DNA of 64,000 bases, from contig CP033784.1 of the NCBI GenBank assembly GCA_003955985.1, positions 806,001 through 870,000 on the forward strand, given 5' to 3'. Positions within the stretch are counted from its first letter, which is position 1, and the number at the start of each line of letters is the position of its first letter. This document shows, piece by piece, positions 43,657 through 51,284 of this stretch. A program made the translations under genes and the position numbers. The notes under the pieces are model-generated. The model ran no database searches. It saw only the letters and a program-made list of their open reading frames with translations, and was not told the origin of the DNA. The stretch is from Corynebacterium jeikeium. Lineage in GTDB: Bacteria > Actinomycetota > Actinomycetes > Mycobacteriales > Mycobacteriaceae.

Positions 43657-43824
43657 TTACTTCTTGTCGCCCAGGCGCTCGTCTGCCATGTCGCGAACCT
43701 TCTTGATCTGGTCGGCCTTGTCCTCGCCGAGCTTGTCCTTGCCCAGCTGCTCAGCCTTGTCCAGAACCTTGTCGGTGTTCTCTTCGTTGCTCAGTGCTTC
43801 CTTGGCCTTGTCCATAAGTCCCAT
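43657..43824 (-). CDS. Small MT0933-like antitoxin family protein
   Basis: A 55-residue charged, helical protein starting MGLMDKAKEALSNEENTDKV and rich in Lys, Asp and Glu. It resembles the short MGxMDKAKxxL proteins annotated as Rv0909/MT0933-type antitoxins, and also CsbD-like stress proteins. No toxin gene is adjacent: the neighbours are the FecCD operon and glpT. The start at ATG 43824 has a strong GGAAGGAG site; an in-frame ATG six codons earlier overlaps that site and is less likely. A strong terminator follows, so it is an independent unit and probably well expressed. Confidence 0.7.
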   Translation of the reverse strand: MGLMDKAKEALSNEENTDKVLDKAEQLGKDKLGEDKADQIKKVRDMADERLGDKK

Positions 43825-43981
43825 GGTGAAGACTCCTTCCATTTTTAATGTCTATTCGCGTTTTTTTCGTTTGCGGCATAGAGTGTACCGATGAATTGGC
43901 GACGTTGCGACCGTTTTGGACTCACGGAGCGGATCCGGGATTCGACTGGCAACACCGTGACTGACGGCTATTGAGTGGCTA

Positions 43982-45376
43982 TTAAGCTGTCTTGGTGCGG
44001 GCTTCATCTGCCTTGTGCATGACATCGCGCTCGTACTTGCCGACGAAGATCATAAGGACAAACGCAATAGCGACAACGCCAATGAGGGTTGCGAATGTGA
44101 CATTCCAGCCTGCGAAGTCGATCAAGAGACCGACACCAGTGGAGGCGAGTGTTGCGCCGAGAAGGTAGCCAAACAATCCGGTGAAACCAGCTGCGGTTCC
44201 CGCAACATACTTAGGCGAGAGGTCGATGGCCTGCAGTCCGATGAGCATGATTGGGCCGTAAATGAGTGCGCCGATCAGGGAGATGAGTACATAGAACATC
44301 CACAATGGTGCCGTAGCGGGTAGCTGCCAGTATGCGAAAATGGTGATGCCGGTGCCGATCAGGAAGAGCATGCCGGCGCCTGAGCGCCAACCCTTGAAGA
44401 CCTTGTCGGAGACCCATCCGCACAGCAGGGTGCCCACAATTGCTGCGCCCTCGTAGAGCATGAATCCGATGATTCCGCCCGTGACGTTGGTCTTGTGCAA
44501 TTCGTTTGTCAGGTAAATCGGAATCCAGTTGAGAACGCCGTAACGAAGTGCGTAGACGAACACATTGGCCAGCGCCAACATGACGATAACCGGATTGGTA
44601 AGAACATGGTTCTTGACGATTGTGAACCAGGGTTCTTGTGCCTCGTCATTAGTTCCTTCGACCTTGTCTGGGTCGTTACGGTATTCCTCTACCGGAGGCA
44701 GTCCCATGGATTGCGGGTTGTCTCGAATCAGCAGGAATGCGATGGCAGCAATCACGAGCGCGACAATCGCCGGTAGCCAGAATGCGGGAGTCCAGTCGGC
44801 ATCGGAAGTGGCGAACGAATGCAAGCCCCAGGCTGCCAGAGCACCGCCGACGGCGGCGCCAACATTGTGGGCAGTGTTCCAGATCGACATCAAAGTGCCA
44901 CGCTCGGATGTCGAGAACCAGTGGACGACAACTCGTCCAGAGGGAGGCCAGCCCATGCCTTGGAACCAACCGTTGATGAACATGACTGTCGCGAATACTG
45001 CAACAGAAGCGCTGATGGCCGGGACGAACGCAACAAAGAGGTTTACGACCGCGGACAGTGCTAGGCCAAGTGGGAGGAAGTACCTGGCATTGGCTCTGTC
45101 GGAGAGCATGGCCATGAAGAATTTGGATAGGCCGTAGGAGAACAGCACGGCATTGGCTACGATGCCAATTCCGGCTGCGCCCAGTAGGTCGTGCTTTTCC
45201 AGTACGGCGGACACCAGGGGGATGTTATTTCTGATGAGGTAGAAGCCCGCGTAGCCGATGAAGATGCCCATGAAGACGTTGAATCGCCAGGTCCGGTAGG
45301 TCGGGGCAATCTTTTCCTCGGGGAGGGGAGCTGCTGGGCCGGGTGCGCTGAGCCAGCCGAGCCTCTGACTGCTCAT
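43982..45376 (-). CDS. glpT: Glycerol-3-phosphate transporter (OPA family)
   Basis: A 464-residue MFS protein of the organophosphate:phosphate antiporter family, expected to import glycerol-3-phosphate in exchange for phosphate. Twelve helices are visible. Family segments include YAGFYLIRNNIPLVS, SKFFMAMLSDRANARYFLPLGL, NGWFQGMGWPPSGRVVVHWFS with the two-Trp/Gly motif, and WNTAHNVGAAVGGALA. AAAGGA lies eight bases before the ATG at 45376. The upstream region has a tandem GTTAAC repeat like a PHO box, which would fit phosphate control. UhpT or another sugar-phosphate carrier is the alternative. Confidence 0.88.
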   Translation of the reverse strand: MSSQRLGWLSAPGPAAPLPEEKIAPTYRTWRFNVFMGIFIGYAGFYLIRNNIPLVSAVLEKHDLLGAAGIGIVANAVLFSYGLSKFFMAMLSDRANARYFLPLGLALSAVVNLFVAFVPAISASVAVFATVMFINGWFQGMGWPPSGRVVVHWFSTSERGTLMSIWNTAHNVGAAVGGALAAWGLHSFATSDADWTPAFWLPAIVALVIAAIAFLLIRDNPQSMGLPPVEEYRNDPDKVEGTNDEAQEPWFTIVKNHVLTNPVIVMLALANVFVYALRYGVLNWIPIYLTNELHKTNVTGGIIGFMLYEGAAIVGTLLCGWVSDKVFKGWRSGAGMLFLIGTGITIFAYWQLPATAPLWMFYVLISLIGALIYGPIMLIGLQAIDLSPKYVAGTAAGFTGLFGYLLGATLASTGVGLLIDFAGWNVTFATLIGVVAIAFVLMIFVGKYERDVMHKADEARTKTA

Positions 45377-45493
45377 AATGACAGTCCTTTCGCTGAAGGC
45401 CGCCGTTTCCTCTAATGCAACCCGGGTGGGGAGCTAGGGCAGCGGGCGGAGAGCTTTATCGTTTCAGCGATGAGTTTACAGTGGCGTCAATCC

Positions 45494-45512
45494 TTGTTAA
45501 CGGGTTGTTAAC
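45494..45512. promoter_or_regulatory. PHO-box-like tandem repeat upstream of glpT
   Basis: TTGTTAAC occurs twice with an 11-bp period (45494-45501 and 45505-45512), giving GTTAACG-GGTT-GTTAACC. The actinobacterial PHO box is two 7-mers (GTTCACC type) spaced by 4 nt. The site is about 120 bp ahead of the glpT start. Confidence 0.4.
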
Positions 45513-45573
45513 CTCTCGGTCTTGGAGGCCTTTGAGAGGGGTTGGCGTAAAAGCAATTAATGCTTGTCGCCAC

Positions 45574-45918
45574 CTAAAGAATGTCGTTAATAGCCTCGGT
45601 GGGACGCGCTATCCTTACCCCCTTGTCAGTGACAACAAACGGGCGCTCAATCAGGCGTGGGTGCGCGACCATTGCGTCCAGGAGTTCATCGTCACTGGAA
45701 TCCCTGGAAAGCCCTAGTTCCTTGAACTCCGCTTCCTTCGTACGCACAGCATCGATGACATTCAGGCTGGCCGCCTTAATTAGTGAGCGCAGCTCGGCCT
45801 TAGTTGGGGGAGTGTCCAGGTATTTGATGATTTCCGGTTCGATTCCGGCTTCGCGCAGTACGGCGAGAGCCTGGCGGGACTTTGAGCAGCGGGGGTTGTG
45901 ATAAATCTTCGCTTCCAT
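45574..45918 (-). CDS. arsC: ArsC/Spx family arsenate reductase-like protein
   Basis: A 114-residue protein with the thioredoxin-fold ArsC signature: IYHNPRCSKSRQAL with the nucleophilic Cys at residue 11, KYLDTPPTKAEL, and the arginine-containing HPRLIERPFVVTDKGVRIARP segment that positions arsenate. It would reduce arsenate with glutathione-type or mycothiol/mycoredoxin thiols. Many chromosomal homologues (YfgD-like) have no proven arsenate role, and no arsR or arsB is nearby. ATG 45918 (MEAKIYHNPRC) is chosen; an upstream in-frame start at 45993 lacks support. Confidence 0.85.
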   Translation of the reverse strand: MEAKIYHNPRCSKSRQALAVLREAGIEPEIIKYLDTPPTKAELRSLIKAASLNVIDAVRTKEAEFKELGLSRDSSDDELLDAMVAHPRLIERPFVVTDKGVRIARPTEAINDIL

Positions 45919-46041
45919 GTCTCCATCATGGCCGATGTTGTGGCGTAAGGGTTGGCGCTGTGGAGTGACGGCCTGCGGATAGGGTTTGTTCAATGTTTAT
46001 CCTTAAAAAATGTCATACCGAAAACACTTAAGTTCAATAGG

Positions 46042-46079
46042 TTGAAAATCGCTGTCGTTAGGTTTACTCTCACATGTGA
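46042..46079 (+). promoter_or_regulatory. Promoter of mntABCD with possible metal operator
   Basis: TTGAAA (46042-46047), 17 bp, TACTCT (46065-46070). TGAAAATCGCTGTCG (46043-46057) matches 11 of 15 positions of the dyad in the FecCD promoter. The palindrome TCACATGTGA (46070-46079) overlaps the expected transcription start, and TTAGGTT (46058-46064) resembles a DtxR half site. The 5' leader to the mntA ATG would be about 115 nt. Confidence 0.55.
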
Positions 46080-46193
46080 TAGATGAACGGCGAAGTGCGC
46101 CCCAACCGCCCCTAAGGTGACCCGATTTACTGAAGCGGCCGGTCAGCGTAGCCGTCGTAAAGCAGGAACAAACAATCAAGAGCGGACACCAAC

Positions 46194-47324
46194 ATGACAA
46201 TTTCCGGAAAACTTTCGCGATCAGCCAAGTCCATGTGTGCGGGTCTTTCGATTTTGCTAGCGGGCGCTGGCCTTGCAGCGTGTGGCGATAGCAGTGAGGG
46301 AGCCAGCGGCGAGAACCCAATCAACGTCGTGGCTTCCACGACGCAGATTTGTGATTACGTGAAGCAACTGGACATCGATGCAGTTGATTTGACCTGCCTG
46401 TTGGCGCCGAATGCAACAGCACATGAGCTGGAAATGACCCACGAGCAGCTGACCAAGACTGGTAACGCCGATCTCTTGTTCGTCAACGGCGTTGACCTGG
46501 AGCACTTCCTGGATCAGGCGATTGAGTCCTCGGGCTTTTCCGGAACGATGGCAGTAACCAGTGGCGTTCTCACTGCAGGTGACGTAGATGCCATGAAGGC
46601 AGCCAAGGACACGGACAAAACAAAGCCACTGCCACCAGAGAAGGCGAAGAATGGTAACTACACCATCGACCGAGGGGTGGAAAAGATTGATGTCGCCCCA
46701 TGGCCATTCCCGCCGGAAGAACCCGGTGAGGAGGCGGAATTCCGCTTCGATCCGCATGTATGGACCTCACCGAAGAACGCCAAGATCCAGGTTGCCAATA
46801 TCGGCTATGCCCTGGAACAGGTCGCTGAGGAACGTGGCGACAATGAGCTGAAGTCCACCATCGCCGACCACGTTGCGGCCTACCAGGAGAAGCTGAATCA
46901 GCTGGATGAGTGGGCAAATAAGTCCATCGCCACCGTGTCGGACCCTGTGCTGTTTACCAGCCACGATGCCTTTGGATACTTCTCCCACGAGTTCAATATC
47001 AACTTCATCGGCGCAGCGCTGTCTGATTTCAACGAGCAGCAGGATGCCACGGCCGCGCATATCGCCGAGGCGGCAAAGACCGTGAAGGACTCGGGTGCAA
47101 CCGCGCTGTTTGCGGAGAACTCGAACAACTCGAAATCAATTGAGGCGATCGCCAAGGCCGCAGGTGTCAAGGCCATCGTTGGTGAGGACGCACTCTACGG
47201 CGACTCCCTTGGTCCGGCTGGCAGTGCCGGCGAGACCTACATCGGTTCCATCATCCACAACGTCACTCAGGTTGTGACGGCATGGGACGGAACTGTCGCG
47301 CCGCTGCCAGAGGGCATCAAGTGA
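46194..47324 (+). CDS. mntA: Mn/Zn-type ABC substrate-binding lipoprotein
   Basis: A 376-residue lipoprotein of the cluster A-I (TroA/ZnuA/MntC) receptors. The signal peptide ends at a lipobox (AGLAAC, Cys about residue 30). Metal ligands are expected at the His in NATAHELEMTHEQL, the His in FDPHVWTSPKNA, the Glu of FAENSNNS and the Asp in VGEDALYGDSLG. A region of about 40 residues before DPHVW (KAKNGNYTIDRGVEKIDV) is Lys/Pro-rich, not His-rich, which favours Mn over Zn. The order receptor-ATPase-permease-permease-DtxR regulator matches mntABCD-mntR of C. diphtheriae. Confidence 0.88.
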   Translation: MTISGKLSRSAKSMCAGLSILLAGAGLAACGDSSEGASGENPINVVASTTQICDYVKQLDIDAVDLTCLLAPNATAHELEMTHEQLTKTGNADLLFVNGVDLEHFLDQAIESSGFSGTMAVTSGVLTAGDVDAMKAAKDTDKTKPLPPEKAKNGNYTIDRGVEKIDVAPWPFPPEEPGEEAEFRFDPHVWTSPKNAKIQVANIGYALEQVAEERGDNELKSTIADHVAAYQEKLNQLDEWANKSIATVSDPVLFTSHDAFGYFSHEFNINFIGAALSDFNEQQDATAAHIAEAAKTVKDSGATALFAENSNNSKSIEAIAKAAGVKAIVGEDALYGDSLGPAGSAGETYIGSIIHNVTQVVTAWDGTVAPLPEGIK

Positions 47325-48016
47325 GCCGTAACCGCTTAGCTAACCCCATGTCTGCTGACCCCATAGTCACGCTCCGCGATGCCTCATTCGGCTACACGGC
47401 GGTACCCATCGTCAATCACATCACCGCCAATGTCGCGCCGGGTACCGGGCTTGCACTCATCGGCGCCAATGGCTCTGGAAAAACGACTGTGCTGCGCGGA
47501 ATCCTAGGTGGGACTCGTCTTCTCGCTGGTGAGATGCACAACAACGCGAAGATTGTGTCCTACGTCCCGCAGTCGGCAGACCTCGATCGCACTTTTCCGG
47601 TCACGGCGTTCGATGTCGTCGCCATGGGGGTGCTGCACGAACTGCGCCCCTTCCAACCGCTTGGACACCGCAAAGAACGCATCCACGCAGCGCTAGCCAA
47701 AGTCGGGCTTGCCGACCGCACCAGTGAACGTTTCGGCAACCTCTCCGGTGGTCAGCAGCAACGCGTTCTGTTGGCGCGTGCCATCGTCGCACGTCCGCAA
47801 CTCGTGCTTCTCGACGAGCCGTTCAACGGCCTCGACACTGAAAATCGGGCGATGCTGCTGAATCTCCTCAACGAACTGAAGGAAAATGGCACGGCAATTA
47901 TCGCGGCCACCCATGATCTTGTTCTTGCTGAGGAGACCTGCGAAAACACATTAATTGTGGCGGAGCAGCCGGCTTTTGGTGCGACCTCGAAGTTGGTGCC
48001 AGCCTATGTGGACTGA
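47321..48016 (+). CDS. mntB: Mn/Zn-type ABC transporter ATPase
   Basis: A 231-residue ATPase powering the metal importer. Walker A is GANGSGKTT, then YVPQSADLDRTFPVTAFDVVAMG (Q-loop and the family-typical VTAxDVVxMG), signature LSGGQQQRVLLARA, Walker B LVLLDEPFNGLD and switch His in AATHDL. GTG 47321 overlaps the mntA stop by four bases (GTGA); ATG 47348 is the alternative and loses only nine residues. The end overlaps mntC by 11 nt. Translational coupling is evident across the whole operon. Confidence 0.9.
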   Translation: MSRNRLANPMSADPIVTLRDASFGYTAVPIVNHITANVAPGTGLALIGANGSGKTTVLRGILGGTRLLAGEMHNNAKIVSYVPQSADLDRTFPVTAFDVVAMGVLHELRPFQPLGHRKERIHAALAKVGLADRTSERFGNLSGGQQQRVLLARAIVARPQLVLLDEPFNGLDTENRAMLLNLLNELKENGTAIIAATHDLVLAEETCENTLIVAEQPAFGATSKLVPAYVD

Positions 48017-48836
48017 GCTTGCGAATGAGCTTGGGGTAGCGCCTTTCATGTTCAGGCCACTAGTGCTGCTGATTGCCCTCGGGGCGGTCTCTGGCCTGGT
48101 CGGTGTCATCGTGAACCTGCGTGGCCTCGAGTTCAATGCCGAGGCCATGGTGCATTCGATTTTTCCCGGAATTGTGGCCGGTGCCGTATTCGGCGGCATC
48201 GACATGATTATCCCGGTGGCTGCAGCATTTGCGGTGGTAGTGGCAGTAGCACTGACCTTGGTATCGCGCTCGCACATGTCGGAAGCCGGAGTGGCAGTTG
48301 TACTGACCAGCTTCTTTTCCATCGGTGTGATTCTCTCGCTGAAGAAAGGTGACCAGTCAGGACAGCTGGAAGCGCTCATGTTCGGGCGACTGCTGGAAGT
48401 CACTGACTCCCGTCTCACCAGCGCCCTGATTGTCTGTGCCATCGCCTTGGTTCTTATCGCAGTGACCTGGCGCCGGCAGGTGTTTGTTGCCTTTGATCGC
48501 TTCGGTGCCAAAGCCGCAGGCGTCAATGTGTGGGGCATCGACCTCACCATTAACGCGGCGATTGCTGCGGTCGTGGTGTCGTCGGCAAGCGCTGTGGGCG
48601 TGCTTCTGGTAGTCGGATATCTGGTCGTGCCGGGAGCGGCGGCGAGACTGCTGACTCGCCGAGTTCATGTGATGGTGCCGATTGCGATTGCAGTGGGCTG
48701 CCTCAGCGGAATCGTTGGTTTGGCACTGGTGCCTTTGGGGCCGGTGTCGCCTCAGGCAGTCGTCGCGCTGACCTCGGTGGGACTGTATTTCATGGCACTG
48801 GGGCTGCGCGTCGTGCTGGGAGGAGACCGTGTCTAG
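48006..48836 (+). CDS. mntC: Mn/Zn-type ABC transporter permease 1
   Basis: A 276-residue integral membrane protein of the ZnuB/MntB (ABC-3) permease family with about eight hydrophobic segments. Conserved stretches are NAEAMVHSIFPGIVAGAVFG, RFGAKAAGVNVWGIDLTINAAIAA (coupling helix region) and VGYLVVPGAAARLL. ATG 48006 (MWTELANELGV) overlaps the end of mntB; further upstream the frame is open but non-conserved. It pairs with mntD to form the channel. Confidence 0.9.
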   Translation: MWTELANELGVAPFMFRPLVLLIALGAVSGLVGVIVNLRGLEFNAEAMVHSIFPGIVAGAVFGGIDMIIPVAAAFAVVVAVALTLVSRSHMSEAGVAVVLTSFFSIGVILSLKKGDQSGQLEALMFGRLLEVTDSRLTSALIVCAIALVLIAVTWRRQVFVAFDRFGAKAAGVNVWGIDLTINAAIAAVVVSSASAVGVLLVVGYLVVPGAAARLLTRRVHVMVPIAIAVGCLSGIVGLALVPLGPVSPQAVVALTSVGLYFMALGLRVVLGGDRV

Positions 48837-49647
48837 CATCCTGATTTTGCCCATTATCGAACTGATACTGGTAGGAGCCCTGGCTGGAGTAGTTGGGGTG
48901 CTCGCGGTGCTGGGAAAACAAGTGTTCTTCGCAGAAGCGATTACACATGCGACTTTTCCCGGCGCGGTTGTGGGCGTTGTTATTGCGGCAGCGCTCGGCC
49001 TGAGCCACTCGTGGATTTCGGTGTTCCTCTTTATCGGAGCATTTCTGATGTGTATTCCGATTGGGGCACTGTTCGGTCTGTCAAAGGTGGGAACGACGTC
49101 CTCGGCGGCAGGAATTGTGCTGACATTTGGGTTCGCACTGGGCTACTTCCTGAACAAGTGGTTCGCCCCGTTGCCGGTGAAGGTAGAAAGCTTCCTGGTC
49201 GGCAGCGTACTTAACGTGAACAAGATTGATATTGTGCTGTCCGGTGGCCTCTTGCTGCTGGTGGCGTTGGTGCTGGTGGCTCGGTGGCGCCAGCTGATTT
49301 ACTTCACATTCGATCCGGAGTCTTTCGGGGTCGCGCATTCGAGGAGAAGAGCACAGTTGGTCATCAGCGGGCTGATTGTGTTGACTCTGGTGGCGCTGAT
49401 TCCGGCTGTCGGCACGATTTTATCCATCGCGCTGTTGGCTGCCCCGGCAGCTGCGCTGGTTGGGGTAGTGAACGATACCCGTTTGCTATTCGTGTTAGCA
49501 CCATTGATGGGTATCGCGATTGGCCTGGTGGGGCTATTCATTGCGGTGGCGGCGAACTTGTCAGTTGGTGGCTGTATTGGCGTGTGCGCCGGTTGTTTCT
49601 ATGTCCCCCTCAAGATTGCGGCAACACGCAATAACGCTAGAGTTTAA
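48829..49647 (+). CDS. mntD: Mn/Zn-type ABC transporter permease 2
   Basis: A 272-residue ABC-3 permease, the second membrane subunit. Family marks are VGVLAVLGKQVFFAEAITHATFPGAVVG, FDPESFGVAHSRRRAQLVISGL and VGTILSIALLAAPAAALVG. The GTG start overlaps the mntC end by 8 nt. The C-terminal part has two extra Cys (GGCIGVCAGC) in a hydrophobic helix, which I do not recall as conserved. mntR starts three bases after the stop. Confidence 0.9.
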   Translation: MSSILILPIIELILVGALAGVVGVLAVLGKQVFFAEAITHATFPGAVVGVVIAAALGLSHSWISVFLFIGAFLMCIPIGALFGLSKVGTTSSAAGIVLTFGFALGYFLNKWFAPLPVKVESFLVGSVLNVNKIDIVLSGGLLLLVALVLVARWRQLIYFTFDPESFGVAHSRRRAQLVISGLIVLTLVALIPAVGTILSIALLAAPAAALVGVVNDTRLLFVLAPLMGIAIGLVGLFIAVAANLSVGGCIGVCAGCFYVPLKIAATRNNARV

Positions 49648-49650
49648 AGA

Positions 49651-50343
49651 ATGCACGTGGAGGATTTACCAGCAAAGACCCAGGACTACCTCAAGGTCAT
49701 TTGGGATTTGCACGAGCGCACCGGTGAAAAAGTGGCACTAGGCGACGTCGCTGAGCGGATGGGTGAAAAGAAGCCCACCGCCAGCGAAGCTGTGAAGAAG
49801 CTAGCTGCACGTGGACTTGTCAACCACGAGCCGTACCGGGGCATTAGCCTGTCGGACCGTGGGCGGGATATTGCGCTGATCATGGTGCGTCGCCACCGGC
49901 TTATTGAAAGCTTCTTGGTCTCGACTCTGGGATACACCTGGGATGAGGTTCACGAGGAAGCTGAAAAGCTTGAGCATGCGGTCTCGGATGATTTCATTAG
50001 TCGCATTGATGCAATGCTGGGATTCCCTGAGCGCGATCCGCATGGCGATCCAATTCCCAGCGCCAGCGGTACCATCGCCAGCGCAGTGCGCACTGACCTG
50101 ACGGATATCGAAGCTGGCGCGATGGTGGTAGTCGATCGTATTAACGACTCCGATCCTGAATTGCTGCGCTATTTGGCTACATCAGGGGTAGGCCCGGGGA
50201 CCGTGCTCCGAGCCGAAGCCGCACCATATGCAGGTATGCATGTCTTCGCCATCATCGATGAGGTGGGCGATAACGAGCCAAAGAAAATTCATGTGGCAGA
50301 CTCGGCACTATGGGCAATCAAGGCGACTCCAACAACCAACTGA
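49651..50343 (+). CDS. mntR: DtxR-family Mn-dependent repressor
   Basis: A 230-residue metalloregulator. The N-terminal winged helix (residues 1-70: EDLPAKTQDYLKVIWDLHERTGEKV, DVAERMGEKKPTASEAVKKLAARGLV) and the metal-binding dimerisation domain (VRRHRLIESFLVSTLGYTWDEVHEEAEKLEHAVSDD, with the His and Glu ligands) are complete. The C-terminal 80 residues form an SH3/FeoA-like domain. It is the fifth gene of the mnt operon and probably represses it when Mn is sufficient. The next gene begins inside its last 34 bases, so the operon may extend. Confidence 0.9.
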   Translation: MHVEDLPAKTQDYLKVIWDLHERTGEKVALGDVAERMGEKKPTASEAVKKLAARGLVNHEPYRGISLSDRGRDIALIMVRRHRLIESFLVSTLGYTWDEVHEEAEKLEHAVSDDFISRIDAMLGFPERDPHGDPIPSASGTIASAVRTDLTDIEAGAMVVVDRINDSDPELLRYLATSGVGPGTVLRAEAAPYAGMHVFAIIDEVGDNEPKKIHVADSALWAIKATPTTN

Positions 50344-50753
50344 CGAGAGCCGCAGCGCGCTCTTACTATAAGGTGTCGCGGAATCTCACTGGGCCGACGA
50401 AAGTGCCACCCGCACCGTCAGTGTCGTTCGACAGCGTGAAGAGTGCTCGTCGGCAGGCATATGCCAGTGTCGAGAGTGTTGATGTGCCGTTGAATGCCAT
50501 CGCTATCTCACGCGCCGAGCAGCAGGAACACATGGTTGACCTCGAACGTCGATTGAATGCCTCGACCAAAGACATGCGTGCCCTGGTTGACTACGAAGAG
50601 CAGCGCATTGCGGTTACTAGCACTGTCAAAGAGGCAATCGTCTATACGCTGCTGGCAATACTCCTTCTGGCAGCAGCCATTGGACTTGGCTACGCCAGCC
50701 ACCTGGGGGCCGATGCGATTTTGAATGCTGCGGCGGAGGTGACGCCGCGATGA
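50310..50753 (+). CDS. Membrane protein of unknown function, coupled to mntR
   Basis: A 147-residue protein with a soluble N-terminal part of about 105 residues, including a possible coiled coil (AEQQEHMVDLERRLNASTKDMRALVDYEEQ), then one strong helix (VYTLLAILLLAAAIGLGYA) and a short tail. I do not recognise the family. The ATG lies 34 bases inside the mntR gene, and the gene ends in an ATGA overlap with the next membrane protein gene. That arrangement suggests the pair is made together with the Mn system. No Cys or His clusters are present to suggest direct metal binding. Confidence 0.72.
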   Translation: MGNQGDSNNQLTRAAARSYYKVSRNLTGPTKVPPAPSVSFDSVKSARRQAYASVESVDVPLNAIAISRAEQQEHMVDLERRLNASTKDMRALVDYEEQRIAVTSTVKEAIVYTLLAILLLAAAIGLGYASHLGADAILNAAAEVTPR

Positions 50754-51271
50754 GTAAACGCTCAGGCTCCGACAACGGGTGCGCGACGGTCATTGTCGTA
50801 TTTTTCTTCTTCGGCCTGATTGTTCAGCTCTTCGGTGTCACGCTGTGGATTCTGCAATATGCATTGCCAGTTGCGGGCTTGGTGCTTGCGATTCTCATTG
50901 CATACCAGGCGTGGGTCGGTGTGCGCCGCAGCGCTGAGGCGCACGAGCTCGCCGAGCGTAATCACGCTGAGCTGCAACAGATTGCCATGGACACCGAGTA
51001 CCAGCTCACCGCAATCCTCTCTGCCTGGGACAACGTGAACACCACAATGGGTGTCGGCACCATCTACAAAGATGTATTTGCCTCCGGTGAGGCTACGCCG
51101 GAGCTCATCGAGCTACGCGGTGAGCTCTCTCGTGCTCGGAAGCTAAACAACCGACTGCGCGAGCAGCGTGAAACTATGACCAACCGGGAGCTGGTGGAAG
51201 CCATCTCTGATGCCGACGCGCTGTGGTGCTCGCTGACGAAGACGTATCAGAACGCTCGTCGCGAGCTGTAG
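50750..51271 (+). CDS. Two-helix membrane protein with coiled-coil tail, unknown function
   Basis: A 173-residue protein. Two closely spaced hydrophobic helices (about residues 11-55, CATVIVVFFFFGLIVQLFG and VAGLVLAILIAYQAWVGV) are followed by a long helical cytosolic region (SAEAHELAERNHAELQQIAM to the end). Start and previous stop overlap as ATGA. It is convergent with the quinone oxidoreductase gene, with only 13 nt between stops. No family is recognised. The shared membrane-plus-coiled-coil layout of this gene and the one before it suggests that the products may form a complex. Confidence 0.72.
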   Translation: MSKRSGSDNGCATVIVVFFFFGLIVQLFGVTLWILQYALPVAGLVLAILIAYQAWVGVRRSAEAHELAERNHAELQQIAMDTEYQLTAILSAWDNVNTTMGVGTIYKDVFASGEATPELIELRGELSRARKLNNRLREQRETMTNRELVEAISDADALWCSLTKTYQNARREL

Positions 51272-51284
51272 TAACGCACCTGGT

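Noticed and set aside
46058..46076. DtxR box at the mnt promoter
   Set aside because: Only the left half (TTAGGTT) matches; the right half is absent, so a full DtxR site is not supported. It is kept only as a note under the promoter.
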